Below are positions 49,716 to 58,562 of a DNA stretch of 64,000 bases, in pieces. Position 1 is the stretch's first letter; each line of letters opens with the position of its first letter. This DNA comes from Pedobacter frigidisoli (lineage in GTDB: Bacteria > Bacteroidota > Bacteroidia > Sphingobacteriales > Sphingobacteriaceae), in assembly GCF_004331675.1 (NCBI RefSeq), contig NZ_SJSN01000007.1, positions 62,001 to 126,000 on the forward strand, given 5' to 3'. A program made the translations under genes and the position numbers. The notes under the pieces were generated by a model that was not told where the DNA came from, did not search any database, and saw nothing but the letters and a program-made list of their open reading frames with translations.

Positions 49716-52649
49716 CTAGTATCCAAAAATTTGCTCTAAATTTAATTTAGTAACAGGACCAAATTTAGCTAAATCTGCCATGTTGATTTTCTTCTCTGAA
49801 GCAACAATACAATAATTGTAAGGTTTGTTAGCAAGATTAGCGTCATGGAAAGATTTAACATCTGCAAAAGTTAATGGCTTTAAGTTTGCGTATTCATCTA
49901 TTCGTGAATCGTGATCGAAACCTAATTTTTTATCGGCTAGATAAGTATAAATAATACCATCTTTAGTGATTCGAGAAGTTTCCAAGCCATTTAATGAATT
50001 GCCTTTAGAAAGTGCAAAAGACTTATCAGATTCTGGCAAAACAGTTAACAACTCATTCATTCCGGCAACTGCCTCATTCATTTTATCGGCCTGCGTACCC
50101 ACGTAAGCAACAACCGTATTTTCTTTATCCTTACTGTTTGGAGAAGAGTATACGGCAAAAGTTGAGTATGCCAAAGCTTTAGATTCGCGGATGGTTTGAA
50201 ACACGATCGAGCCCATGCCACCACCAAAATAGTTGTTAAATAATGCAATTTTAGCTGCATTTGCAGGATCGTATAATCCGCCATTGCGTACCCAACGAAT
50301 TTCTGCCTGTACCATCTCGTAATCGGCAAAGTAAACCTTATTAGAATCTGTTTTGGTGTAAACAAATTTCTTCATTGGTGCCGCATCAGTAAATTCTTTT
50401 CCTAGCGGATGTGCCTTTATAATATCAGCAGAAAAGGCTGCTAACGTTTTTGGGCCATAATAAGTAATGGTGTGCTTGTAGTTGGTAAGGTTATGCAAAA
50501 TGTCAATCAAATCTGATGATTTCATGGTCTTAATTTCATCATTCGTTAAGCCATAATTAAATGGATTATCTTTTCCATATTGCGCATAGCTCATTAAGCC
50601 ACCCAATATCGACGACTTATTTAGTTTTGCATTATCTCTTTGTTTTAGAAGGCGACCTTTTAAATCTTCTAAAGCTTGCTCATTTGGTTTACAATGTGCC
50701 AAAACATCCTCTAACAAGGCCACAGCCTTATCAAAATTTTCTTGTAAACCACTCAATGATACCGTGGTTACATCGGTACCCACGTTTAAGTTGTAACTGC
50801 ATGCCAGATTGTAAAATGCTTTACTAATATCTTCTGCAGAATATTTATCGGTGCTTAAGAATGCTAAATATTGAGATGCATAAGGCAAAAGCTTGTAGTT
50901 ATAAGAACCCATATCAAAGCGATAGCCCATTCTAAAAATAGCGTTTTCAGTATTCTGAATAGCAATAACATCCGCAATGGAAGCTTTACCAAACTGAAGA
51001 TCTTTTGTGTAATCTAAAAATTTAGGTGTAATGGGTTTAACCGCCGCATCGACAATAGATTTAGTGAACGGAGAAACTTCGTTTACATTGGTTTGAACAG
51101 CAGTAATTGTTGGTTTTTCTACCTTTAGAATACTTTTATCTTCACCTTTATGTTTGTATAAAACGGCATAATTATCAATAAAGAATTTGTTGGCAAAATC
51201 TACAATCTCTTTTTTGGTAACCTTAGCCATAGCATCGGTAGATGATAATGTTTTATCCCATTCGGTGCCACGATTTTGAATAAAAGCATTCATTGTTGCG
51301 TCAGCACGAACATCATTATTATCGAAACTTTGTAATTCTGACAACTTAATATTTGCTACAGTTGCTTTAATCAAACTTTCATCAAACTCTCCTTTTTTAA
51401 GTAAATCTATTTGCTCTAATAAAAGTTTTTGAGCTTCTTCTAAACTTTGACCTGCTTTTGGCGAACCCGATAAAATGAAAACACCATAATCTTTCATTGA
51501 ATTATAACCCGCATTAGCTCGCAACATTTTTTGCTGTTTGTTGATGTTGATATCCATTAAGCCTGCTTTTCCATTTGAAAGTACGCTGCCAATTAAATCC
51601 AACAGTAAGCTTTGATGTGTATTTTGAGCGAAGCCTCTGTATGCCACATAAAGGTTTTCTGCACTCGGCCCATAAATATCAACTTTTTGAATTTGAGTTA
51701 ATGGCTTTTCTGGTGCTGGGTTATAAAGTGTTAATGGTTTCGAAACCATGTAAGCGAAATCCTTGTCAATTTTTTTGATCAAATCGTCATAACTAATATC
51801 ACCAGACATGATTAGCGCCATGTTATTTGGCACATAATATTTGTTGTAATATTTTCTAATTTCTACCAGTGATGGATTTTTTAAATGCTCAATGGTTCCA
51901 ATGGTAGTTTGTTGTCCGTAGTTATGCGTTGGGAATAATGCATAAAGCATTTTCTCGTACATTTTACGTCCGTCGTTATCCATACCAATGTTTTTCTCTT
52001 CGTAAACAGCTTCTAGTTCTGTATGAAAAATACGGAAAACGGGTGCACGGAAACGCTCTGCCTGAACGGCTAAAAATTTATCGATCGCGTTTGATGGAAG
52101 ATCCTCTTCATAAACCGTTTCCTCTACAGAAGTGTGCGCATTGGTAACATTACTACCAATCGCTTTCATCATTTTATCGTATTCATTGGCGATAGAATAA
52201 CCTGAAGCCTCACCAGATGTTTTATCAATTTCCTTGTAAATTTCCTTACGCTTTGCAGGATCGGTGGTTTTGTTGTACGTTTCGTATAAAGCCTCAATCT
52301 TATCTAATAACGGCTTTTCTTTTGCATAATTTAAGCTTCCAAATTTATCAGTTCCCTTAAACAAAAGGTGCTCTAAATAATGTGCTAATCCAGTATTTGT
52401 TCTTGGATCGGTATTACTTCCAGCCCTAATAGCCATTTTATAAGTAATGCTAGGTTCCTTGTTATTTTGAGATAAAATAACGGTTAAGCCATTTTTTAGT
52501 GTATAAAAACGGGTTTTGGTTGGGTCGTTAGTTACATACTTATAGCTGTAGCCGCCAGATGTTCCTGTTTTCCATTGATAAGCAGTTTGCGCATTTGCAA
52601 AGCTACCTGTAACTAGAAAACAAGCTAGTGTAAATAGTTTGAATTTCAT
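49716..52649 (-). CDS. M16-family zinc metallopeptidase (insulinase/pitrilysin-like), full-length double unit
   Basis: The 977-residue exported peptidase has signal peptide MKFKLFTLACFLVTGSFANA. The inverted zinc motif is HYLEH (His90 to His94) with the distal Glu in AVYEEKNIGMDND. A second, inactive M16 half follows after residue 500 (GGMGSIVFQTIRESKALAYS is its conserved edge), so both clamshell halves are in one chain. It degrades peptides in the periplasm or at the surface. It is monocistronic with a terminator at 49641-49674. The divergent neighbour is surE. Confidence 0.94.
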   Translation of the reverse strand: MKFKLFTLACFLVTGSFANAQTAYQWKTGTSGGYSYKYVTNDPTKTRFYTLKNGLTVILSQNNKEPSITYKMAIRAGSNTDPRTNTGLAHYLEHLLFKGTDKFGSLNYAKEKPLLDKIEALYETYNKTTDPAKRKEIYKEIDKTSGEASGYSIANEYDKMMKAIGSNVTNAHTSVEETVYEEDLPSNAIDKFLAVQAERFRAPVFRIFHTELEAVYEEKNIGMDNDGRKMYEKMLYALFPTHNYGQQTTIGTIEHLKNPSLVEIRKYYNKYYVPNNMALIMSGDISYDDLIKKIDKDFAYMVSKPLTLYNPAPEKPLTQIQKVDIYGPSAENLYVAYRGFAQNTHQSLLLDLIGSVLSNGKAGLMDININKQQKMLRANAGYNSMKDYGVFILSGSPKAGQSLEEAQKLLLEQIDLLKKGEFDESLIKATVANIKLSELQSFDNNDVRADATMNAFIQNRGTEWDKTLSSTDAMAKVTKKEIVDFANKFFIDNYAVLYKHKGEDKSILKVEKPTITAVQTNVNEVSPFTKSIVDAAVKPITPKFLDYTKDLQFGKASIADVIAIQNTENAIFRMGYRFDMGSYNYKLLPYASQYLAFLSTDKYSAEDISKAFYNLACSYNLNVGTDVTTVSLSGLQENFDKAVALLEDVLAHCKPNEQALEDLKGRLLKQRDNAKLNKSSILGGLMSYAQYGKDNPFNYGLTNDEIKTMKSSDLIDILHNLTNYKHTITYYGPKTLAAFSADIIKAHPLGKEFTDAAPMKKFVYTKTDSNKVYFADYEMVQAEIRWVRNGGLYDPANAAKIALFNNYFGGGMGSIVFQTIRESKALAYSTFAVYSSPNSKDKENTVVAYVGTQADKMNEAVAGMNELLTVLPESDKSFALSKGNSLNGLETSRITKDGIIYTYLADKKLGFDHDSRIDEYANLKPLTFADVKSFHDANLANKPYNYCIVASEKKINMADLAKFGPVTKLNLEQIFGY

Positions 52650-52871
52650 TTATTCGCTTGGTTTATGATAATGAGTTGGTATTAGGTTAGTTGTGGATAT
52701 TTTTGCTACCAAATCACATTTAATAAGTTATTTACCCAAATATATATCGTTTCTTTTATGGAATGAAATGCATTTGATATTTCACAACTAAAAAGATAGG
52801 AATAAATCATTTTAGGATATAAAATTGAGGTTTATTATGCCTTAAATTTAATATTCTGTATTTTTACCAGC

Positions 52872-53717
52872 ATGACAAAGCAAAGCACAAAACCCAATAT
52901 TTTAGTTGTAAATGATGATGGCATTACCGCCACAGGAATAAAGAATTTAATGGATGTAATGCAGGAATTGGGAAATGTGGTGGTTGTTGCACCCGATAGT
53001 CCGCAAAGCGGGATGGGACATGCAATTACTATCGGCAAGCCTATTCGCTTTGATAAGGTTGATTTGTATGAGGGTGTAGAAATGTATAAGTGTAGCGGAA
53101 CTCCAGTAGATTGCGTTAAGCTTGGGGTAAATAAAATCTTCAAAGGCAAAAAGCCAGATCTTTGCGTTTCGGGTATTAACCACGGATTGAATAATTCCAT
53201 CAATGTGCTGTATTCTGGAACCATGTCTGCTGCGGTGGAAGGAGCGATAGAGAAAATTCCATCAATAGGTTTTTCTATGGATGATTTTGCTGCCGATGCA
53301 GATTTTAGTCATACCAAAAAATACATCAAAAGCATTTGCGAGCAAGTTTTAGCGAATGGCTTACCCGATGGGACATTGCTAAACGTAAATTTTCCGAAAG
53401 GGGATAATTTAAAGGGAATTAAGATTTGCCGCCAGGCGAATGCAAAATGGATGGAAGAATTTGAAGAAAGAACGGATCCTTACAAACGACCTTATTATTG
53501 GTTAACTGGCGTTTTCCAAAATTTTGATCATGGCGAGGATACTGATGTTTGGGCCTTGGAACATAATTTTGTCTCTATAGTTCCTGTTCAGTTTGATTTA
53601 ACTGCTCATCATGCTATTCAAACGCTAAACAGCTGGGATTTTGGTTTAGGAGGCAAATCGAATACTCAAGGAACGCCAAACAAAATAGCAGCTCCCGATG
53701 GAATTAATTTAGGTTAA
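52872..53717 (+). CDS. surE: 5'/3'-nucleotidase
   Basis: The 281-residue cytoplasmic phosphatase acts on nucleoside monophosphates. The metal site is LVVNDDGITATGIKNL (Asp-Asp near residues 15-16), with PDSPQSGMGHAIT, CSGTPVDCVKLGV and SGINHGLNNS also present. It is longer than the usual 250 residues, mainly through a Gly/Asn-rich C-terminal tail after residue 262. A small membrane protein gene and lpxB follow closely on the same strand, forming a probable operon. Confidence 0.95.
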   Translation: MTKQSTKPNILVVNDDGITATGIKNLMDVMQELGNVVVVAPDSPQSGMGHAITIGKPIRFDKVDLYEGVEMYKCSGTPVDCVKLGVNKIFKGKKPDLCVSGINHGLNNSINVLYSGTMSAAVEGAIEKIPSIGFSMDDFAADADFSHTKKYIKSICEQVLANGLPDGTLLNVNFPKGDNLKGIKICRQANAKWMEEFEERTDPYKRPYYWLTGVFQNFDHGEDTDVWALEHNFVSIVPVQFDLTAHHAIQTLNSWDFGLGGKSNTQGTPNKIAAPDGINLG

Positions 53718-53727
53718 ATCCGCAGAA

Positions 53728-54000
53728 ATGAACGAAACATTAAGAAAGCTGGATAATTCTACTTGGATTGGTTTGGGGATTGGGTTGTTGATTCCTGCAA
53801 TTTTAGGTGCCATTGCTTGGTATATCATTCACCATGTTAGCGCCTTAGCAAAAGCAGATTTACTATACATTGGTTGTATTGCCATTAATGCTTACACCAT
53901 GCAATATTTTTTTAAATACAATAAGGAAAACATTGGCAGAGGAATTTTGGCAGCCACATTTGTGTGTGCTTTTATGTTCTTTGCTTATAAGGTTTTTTAA
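53728..54000 (+). CDS. Small membrane protein between surE and lpxB
   Basis: This 90-residue protein has three hydrophobic helices (about 13-33, 43-58, 68-88). The sequence starts MNETLRKLDNSTWIGLGIGL and ends FMFFAYKVF. I recognise no family; I believe a similar gene often lies between surE and lpxB in related genomes, but cannot check that here. It starts 10 bp after surE and is separated from lpxB by a palindromic tract. It may be part of the same transcript. Confidence 0.75.
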   Translation: MNETLRKLDNSTWIGLGIGLLIPAILGAIAWYIIHHVSALAKADLLYIGCIAINAYTMQYFFKYNKENIGRGILAATFVCAFMFFAYKVF

Positions 54001-54001
54001 A

Positions 54002-54076
54002 GATGGAGGATGGCAAATGTAAAATGGATGATGAATTTCCAACTACATTTTCCATCATCCATTAACCATTTTACAT
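54002..54076. repeat. Word palindrome upstream of lpxB
   Basis: ATGTAAAATGG (54017-54027) is the exact complement of CCATTTTACAT (54066-54076). GGATGATG (54026-54033) pairs with CATCATCC (54053-54060). The arms repeat ATGGATGATGG-like words. An ORF extension from 54010 reads through this element but is not expected to be translated. Confidence 0.7.
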
Positions 54077-54081
54077 CATAT

Positions 54082-55191
54082 ATGAAATACTACCTCGTAG
54101 CCGGAGAAGCATCAGGCGATTTACATGGTGCCAATTTAATGAAAGCCTTAAAGGTGGAGGATAGCGAAACTGTTTTCCGCTATTTTGGTGGCGATAAAAT
54201 GCAGGCTGAAGGTGGCGAACTGGTAAAACACTATGCCGACATGGCCTTTATGGGTTTTACTGAGGTGATTTTAAATTTAAGAACAATATTTAAAAACCTT
54301 AAAACCTGTAAGAACGATATTTTAGCATGGCAGCCTGATGTATTGGTGTTGATTGATTTTCCTGGTTTTAACCTTAAAATTGCTGAGTTTGCAAAGGAAA
54401 ATGGCATTAAGGTTTGTTACTATATTTCTCCAAAAGTTTGGGCTTGGAATCAAAAACGTGTTTTGAAAATTAAACGTGTTGTAGATAAAATGTTCTGCAT
54501 TTTGCCCTTTGAGGTCGATTTTTATAGGGAATGGGGAATGGAAGTAGATTACGTTGGCAATCCACTTTTGGATGAAATTGCCCAATTTACACCCGATGAG
54601 GAATTTAGAAAGAAAAATCTAATTGGCGATCAAAAAATTATCGCTCTATTACCTGGAAGCAGAAAGCAAGAGATAGAAAGATTATTGCCAGCAATGTTAA
54701 GCATCACCGAGAATTATCCAGATTATATCTTTGCAATTGCAGCTGCGCCAAACTTTAACGAAAGTTATTATCATCAATTTATTGGTTCGAAAAAAGCTAA
54801 ACTTTTATTTAGCAATACCTATAACTTATTGCATCATACACATGCCGCAATTGTAGCATCGGGAACTGCAACTTTAGAAACTGCCTTATTCGAAATTCCA
54901 CAGGTTGTAGTTTACAAAGGTGGAACAATTTCTATCGCCATTGCAAGAATGTTGGTTAAAATTAAATTTATCTCATTGGTTAATTTAATTGTAAATAAGA
55001 AAATTGTAACCGAGCTTATTCAAGAAGATTGCAATACCGAAAGGCTAAACCAAGAACTGGTACATATACTTGATGGAGAGGGTAGAGACCAAATGTTAAG
55101 CGACTACAAAGGTCTACTAAACCTGATGGGAACACCCGGCGCTTCGGAAAAGACAGCCAAATTAATTGTGGCATATCTAGCGCTAAAATAA
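54082..55191 (+). CDS. lpxB: Lipid-A-disaccharide synthase
   Basis: The frame is open from 54010, but the upstream 24 codons are a palindrome and the family begins at MKYYLVAGEASGDLHGANLM, so I start at ATG 54082 (369 residues). It joins UDP-diacylglucosamine and lipid X to form the lipid A disaccharide. Motifs are GEASGDLHGA, DFPGFNLKIAEFA, YISPKVWAWNQKR, LPGSRKQEIERLLP and VASGTATLETALF. It is likely co-transcribed with surE. Another lipid A gene, lpxK, is at the left of the window and not linked. Confidence 0.95.
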   Translation: MKYYLVAGEASGDLHGANLMKALKVEDSETVFRYFGGDKMQAEGGELVKHYADMAFMGFTEVILNLRTIFKNLKTCKNDILAWQPDVLVLIDFPGFNLKIAEFAKENGIKVCYYISPKVWAWNQKRVLKIKRVVDKMFCILPFEVDFYREWGMEVDYVGNPLLDEIAQFTPDEEFRKKNLIGDQKIIALLPGSRKQEIERLLPAMLSITENYPDYIFAIAAAPNFNESYYHQFIGSKKAKLLFSNTYNLLHHTHAAIVASGTATLETALFEIPQVVVYKGGTISIAIARMLVKIKFISLVNLIVNKKIVTELIQEDCNTERLNQELVHILDGEGRDQMLSDYKGLLNLMGTPGASEKTAKLIVAYLALK

Positions 55192-55259
55192 TTTTCCTCA
55201 ATGTAACATTTTAGGGTAGGTTCCATTTTTATCAAAACAAAAGTGCCTTTAAGGCGTTA

Positions 55260-55273
55260 CTAAATCGTTTTGC
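55260..55273. promoter_or_regulatory. Weak LacI-type box upstream of susC
   Basis: CTAAATCGTTTTGC agrees with the perfect operator at 61490-61503 at 11 of 14 positions and keeps the central CG. It lies about 100 bp before the susC start. Weak on its own. Confidence 0.35.
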
Positions 55274-55374
55274 GGAAATCCTTATCATCCCTAATTAATT
55301 TTCAATGCTCCATTAATTAAGTGAATAGTTGGCCGCAAAGCGTAACTAATTATAAACTAAACTAGTGAGTGCCA

Positions 55375-58300
55375 ATGAAAAACATTCTACCCAGGATGAC
55401 AGGTTTCCTATGCCTGATCCTACTTTCAAGCCCCCAGTTGTTTGCGAAATTAAAGAGCGAAAAGAAAAATTACAGTCTCTATTATTTTCAGCAAGACACA
55501 ACTAAAAAAGACACAACCAAAAAAGTTCCGGTTGTGAAACCTGCCGATTCTGTTAAAGCACCCGTAAATCCCTTGGGTGGTGCAAGTCCAGTTACGGCAC
55601 CAGTTCCAACAGCGCCTGCAACAGCAGCCCCAACTGCTGCACCAAGTGCAACCGCTGCTCAAAAGGTAATTACCGGAACAGTTGTAGATGAACAAAAACT
55701 CGGTTTACCAGGAGTTGGTATAAAAATTCAGGGTAAAACCGGCGGAACCGTAACGCAAGAAAACGGTAAATTCAGTATTAATGTAAGTGCGCCAACCGAT
55801 GTTCTGGTATTCAGCTATATTGGTTATCAATCGAAATCGATGCCAGCTGGAAACGGCGCTACACCTTTAGTGGTGAGTTTGGTTCCGTCTGGTGCCCAAA
55901 ACCTCAATGATGTAGTTGTTGTCGGTTACGGAACCCTGAAAACCAAGGAAGTCACGTCGTCGGTTACGCACGTAGATACTGCCCAGTTTAGGCAAGGTGG
56001 CGCAAGAAGTGCCATAGATCTTATTCAGGGTAAGGTTGCGGGACTAAACATTACTAGGGCAAGTGGCTCAAATCCAAATTCTGGCCCTAGCGTACAATTA
56101 CGTGGAGTAGTTTCTGTTACAGGAAGTGCAAGTCCGCTTTTTGTAATTGATGGTATTCCGGGAGGAAATCCAGATTTACTTACACAGGATGACATTTTAT
56201 CTGTAGATGTTTTAAAAGATGGTTCGGGTGCTGCAATATATGGTACTAGTGCCAATGCCGGCGTAATTTTAATTACAACCAAAAAAGGAAAACCTGGTGC
56301 ACCAACATTTAATTATTCTGGTTATATCCGCAAGGAATATATCCAAAATCGATTAGATTTCTTAACTGCGGATGAGTTTAGGGCAAAAATTGCCTCAAAA
56401 CAAATTGATGCAATTGATAGAGGTGGAAATAATGACTTGTATGATTTATTGGTAAATCATGGCAACTTATCCCAAAATCACAATCTGGCGCTTTCTGGCG
56501 GAACAGATAAAACGAGCTATAGAGCAAGTATAAACTATCGTGATTTAGAAGGAATTGCAAAAGAAAATGGACGTAAAGAATATACACTTCGTTTAAATGT
56601 AAACCAGAAAGGATTAAATGATAAACTGAATGTTCAAATGAACTTAGCAACCAATTTCAATAACGCCAATTTATTAGGTGGTGGTGGTTGGGAAGAGGAA
56701 GCTGCGAAAAATCCAACGAGTTTAATCTTTAATTCAGATGGTTCGTATTATTTCGATAATCAAAGTACAAACCAGTATGCTCGTTTGTTTCAAGAGACAA
56801 ATTACCGCAAACAGCAAACATCGAGTGCCGATATGAAAGCCGATTTAGATATCATTAAAGGCTTAAAGGCATCTATATTTGGTTCCGTACAGCGCAATAG
56901 TTACATTGATGGTGGCTACGCAATTTTGGCAAGTGAAAATTCTGTAGAAAATACTGAGTTTGCTAATGGAGGGTATGCTTTCAAGAGTAATTTTTTATCG
57001 CAAGCATTTGCGCTAGAACCAACATTAGCTTACAACACAGTTTTGGGTAAACATTCAATTACTGCTGTTGCCGGTTATAGTTATCGCTATTATATTGAAG
57101 AAGGATCGGATGCCAGTAATAGAGGTTTCTTAAATGATCAATTTAATGAGGATAATTTAAATCAAGGCGAGGCATTAGCACTTGGAAAGGCCTCATTAGG
57201 CAGTTTTAAGAATGACAATACATTAATTGCTTTTTTTGGTCGTGTAAATTATGCCTTTGATGGAAAGTATTTGGCTCAGTTTATTCTAAGACGTGAAGGT
57301 TCATCAAGATTTGGTGACAACAATAAGTGGGGGAATTTCCCAGCAGTATCTGTAGGTTGGAACATTTCCGAAGAAAAATTTATGGAAAGCGCTAAGTTTA
57401 TTAACAACCTTAAATTAAGAGTAGGTTATGGTGTTACTGGTAATTCTGGCTTTGAGAATAATGCATCAAGAGTAACTTTGGGTACTGGTGGTAAATACCT
57501 TTATCCCGATGGTATCTACCGCGAAACTTACGGGCCTAGTAGAAACGCAAACCCATTCTTAAAGTGGGAAAGTAAGCGAGAAATTAATATCGGTGCCGAT
57601 TTCGCAATGTTCAATAGCAAGCTAACAGGCTCATTGGATTTATTTAAGAGAACAACGAAAGATCTTTTAGATACCTACACAACGCCGCAACCACCTTATG
57701 TTCAAAATTCAATATTTGCTAATGTTGGTCAAATTTCATCAAAAGGTATAGAGCTTGCGTTAACTTATCAAGCAATTAAGAACAAAGATTTTACTTTTAG
57801 CATGGACTTTACCGGTAGTACGATTAAGAACACTTTAGATTCTTACTCCAACGATATTTACGCTGTAAAGTACAAAACCTTTGCTGGTATAGGTGGTGCA
57901 GGCGCATTGGGCGATGCCATTACAACCTATGAGGGTGAAGATCTGGGCGTGTTTTATGGTAAAAGATTTGCTGGTTTTAACGCAGCGGGAAAATGGTTAT
58001 TTTACAATAGAAACGGCGTTGCTGTGCTTAATGATCAAATCAATATTTCGAAGGATAAGAACTTAACAGATCTTGCGCCAATTGGAAATGCAATTCCGAA
58101 GTATTACGCTTCATACACGGCAAACTTTTCTTACAAACAATTCGATTTACGGATCTTTTTAAGGGGAAAATTTGATTATCAAATTTTAAATGCTACCGCC
58201 TTAACTTATGGTAATCAATCCATCAAGGGCTCGAATTACTTAAGTGCAGCCTTTACTGATCCGAAGTACAGCCAAATCAAGGATACTTTTATGTACTCTG

Positions 58301-58551
58301 ATTATTATATAGAAAATGGTACAAATGTTAAGATTGATGAGGTAACATTTGGTTACAATTTCAAGTTAAAAACTAAGCTTATTCGTAACCTGCGTGTTTA
58401 CGCAACTGGACAAAATTTAGCTACAATAACAGGATATTCTGGTAATGATCCAGACTTTATTCAAGATACGGGCCTAGGCCCAGGTGTTGATAGTAGGGGT
58501 GCCTATCCAAGCACAAGATCATTTCTTTTTGGTGTTAATGTAGGCTTTTAA
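55375..58551 (+). CDS. SusC/RagA-family TonB-dependent transporter with Pro/Ala-rich linker
   Basis: I start at ATG 55375 (1058 residues); GTG two codons upstream is less likely. After the signal peptide (ILPRMTGFLCLILLSSPQLF) comes an unusual disordered stretch of about 70 residues: DTTKKDTTKK, then a Pro/Ala/Thr-rich run (about 60-100). The regulatory-like domain (VITGTVVDEQKLGLPGVGIK), the plug with NDVVVVGYGTLKTKEVTSSV and the barrel ending RSFLFGVNVGF follow. It imports the ligand of this locus with the SusD encoded 11 bp downstream. Confidence 0.94.
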   Translation: MKNILPRMTGFLCLILLSSPQLFAKLKSEKKNYSLYYFQQDTTKKDTTKKVPVVKPADSVKAPVNPLGGASPVTAPVPTAPATAAPTAAPSATAAQKVITGTVVDEQKLGLPGVGIKIQGKTGGTVTQENGKFSINVSAPTDVLVFSYIGYQSKSMPAGNGATPLVVSLVPSGAQNLNDVVVVGYGTLKTKEVTSSVTHVDTAQFRQGGARSAIDLIQGKVAGLNITRASGSNPNSGPSVQLRGVVSVTGSASPLFVIDGIPGGNPDLLTQDDILSVDVLKDGSGAAIYGTSANAGVILITTKKGKPGAPTFNYSGYIRKEYIQNRLDFLTADEFRAKIASKQIDAIDRGGNNDLYDLLVNHGNLSQNHNLALSGGTDKTSYRASINYRDLEGIAKENGRKEYTLRLNVNQKGLNDKLNVQMNLATNFNNANLLGGGGWEEEAAKNPTSLIFNSDGSYYFDNQSTNQYARLFQETNYRKQQTSSADMKADLDIIKGLKASIFGSVQRNSYIDGGYAILASENSVENTEFANGGYAFKSNFLSQAFALEPTLAYNTVLGKHSITAVAGYSYRYYIEEGSDASNRGFLNDQFNEDNLNQGEALALGKASLGSFKNDNTLIAFFGRVNYAFDGKYLAQFILRREGSSRFGDNNKWGNFPAVSVGWNISEEKFMESAKFINNLKLRVGYGVTGNSGFENNASRVTLGTGGKYLYPDGIYRETYGPSRNANPFLKWESKREINIGADFAMFNSKLTGSLDLFKRTTKDLLDTYTTPQPPYVQNSIFANVGQISSKGIELALTYQAIKNKDFTFSMDFTGSTIKNTLDSYSNDIYAVKYKTFAGIGGAGALGDAITTYEGEDLGVFYGKRFAGFNAAGKWLFYNRNGVAVLNDQINISKDKNLTDLAPIGNAIPKYYASYTANFSYKQFDLRIFLRGKFDYQILNATALTYGNQSIKGSNYLSAAFTDPKYSQIKDTFMYSDYYIENGTNVKIDEVTFGYNFKLKTKLIRNLRVYATGQNLATITGYSGNDPDFIQDTGLGPGVDSRGAYPSTRSFLFGVNVGF

Positions 58552-58562
58552 ATTCTAAGACA

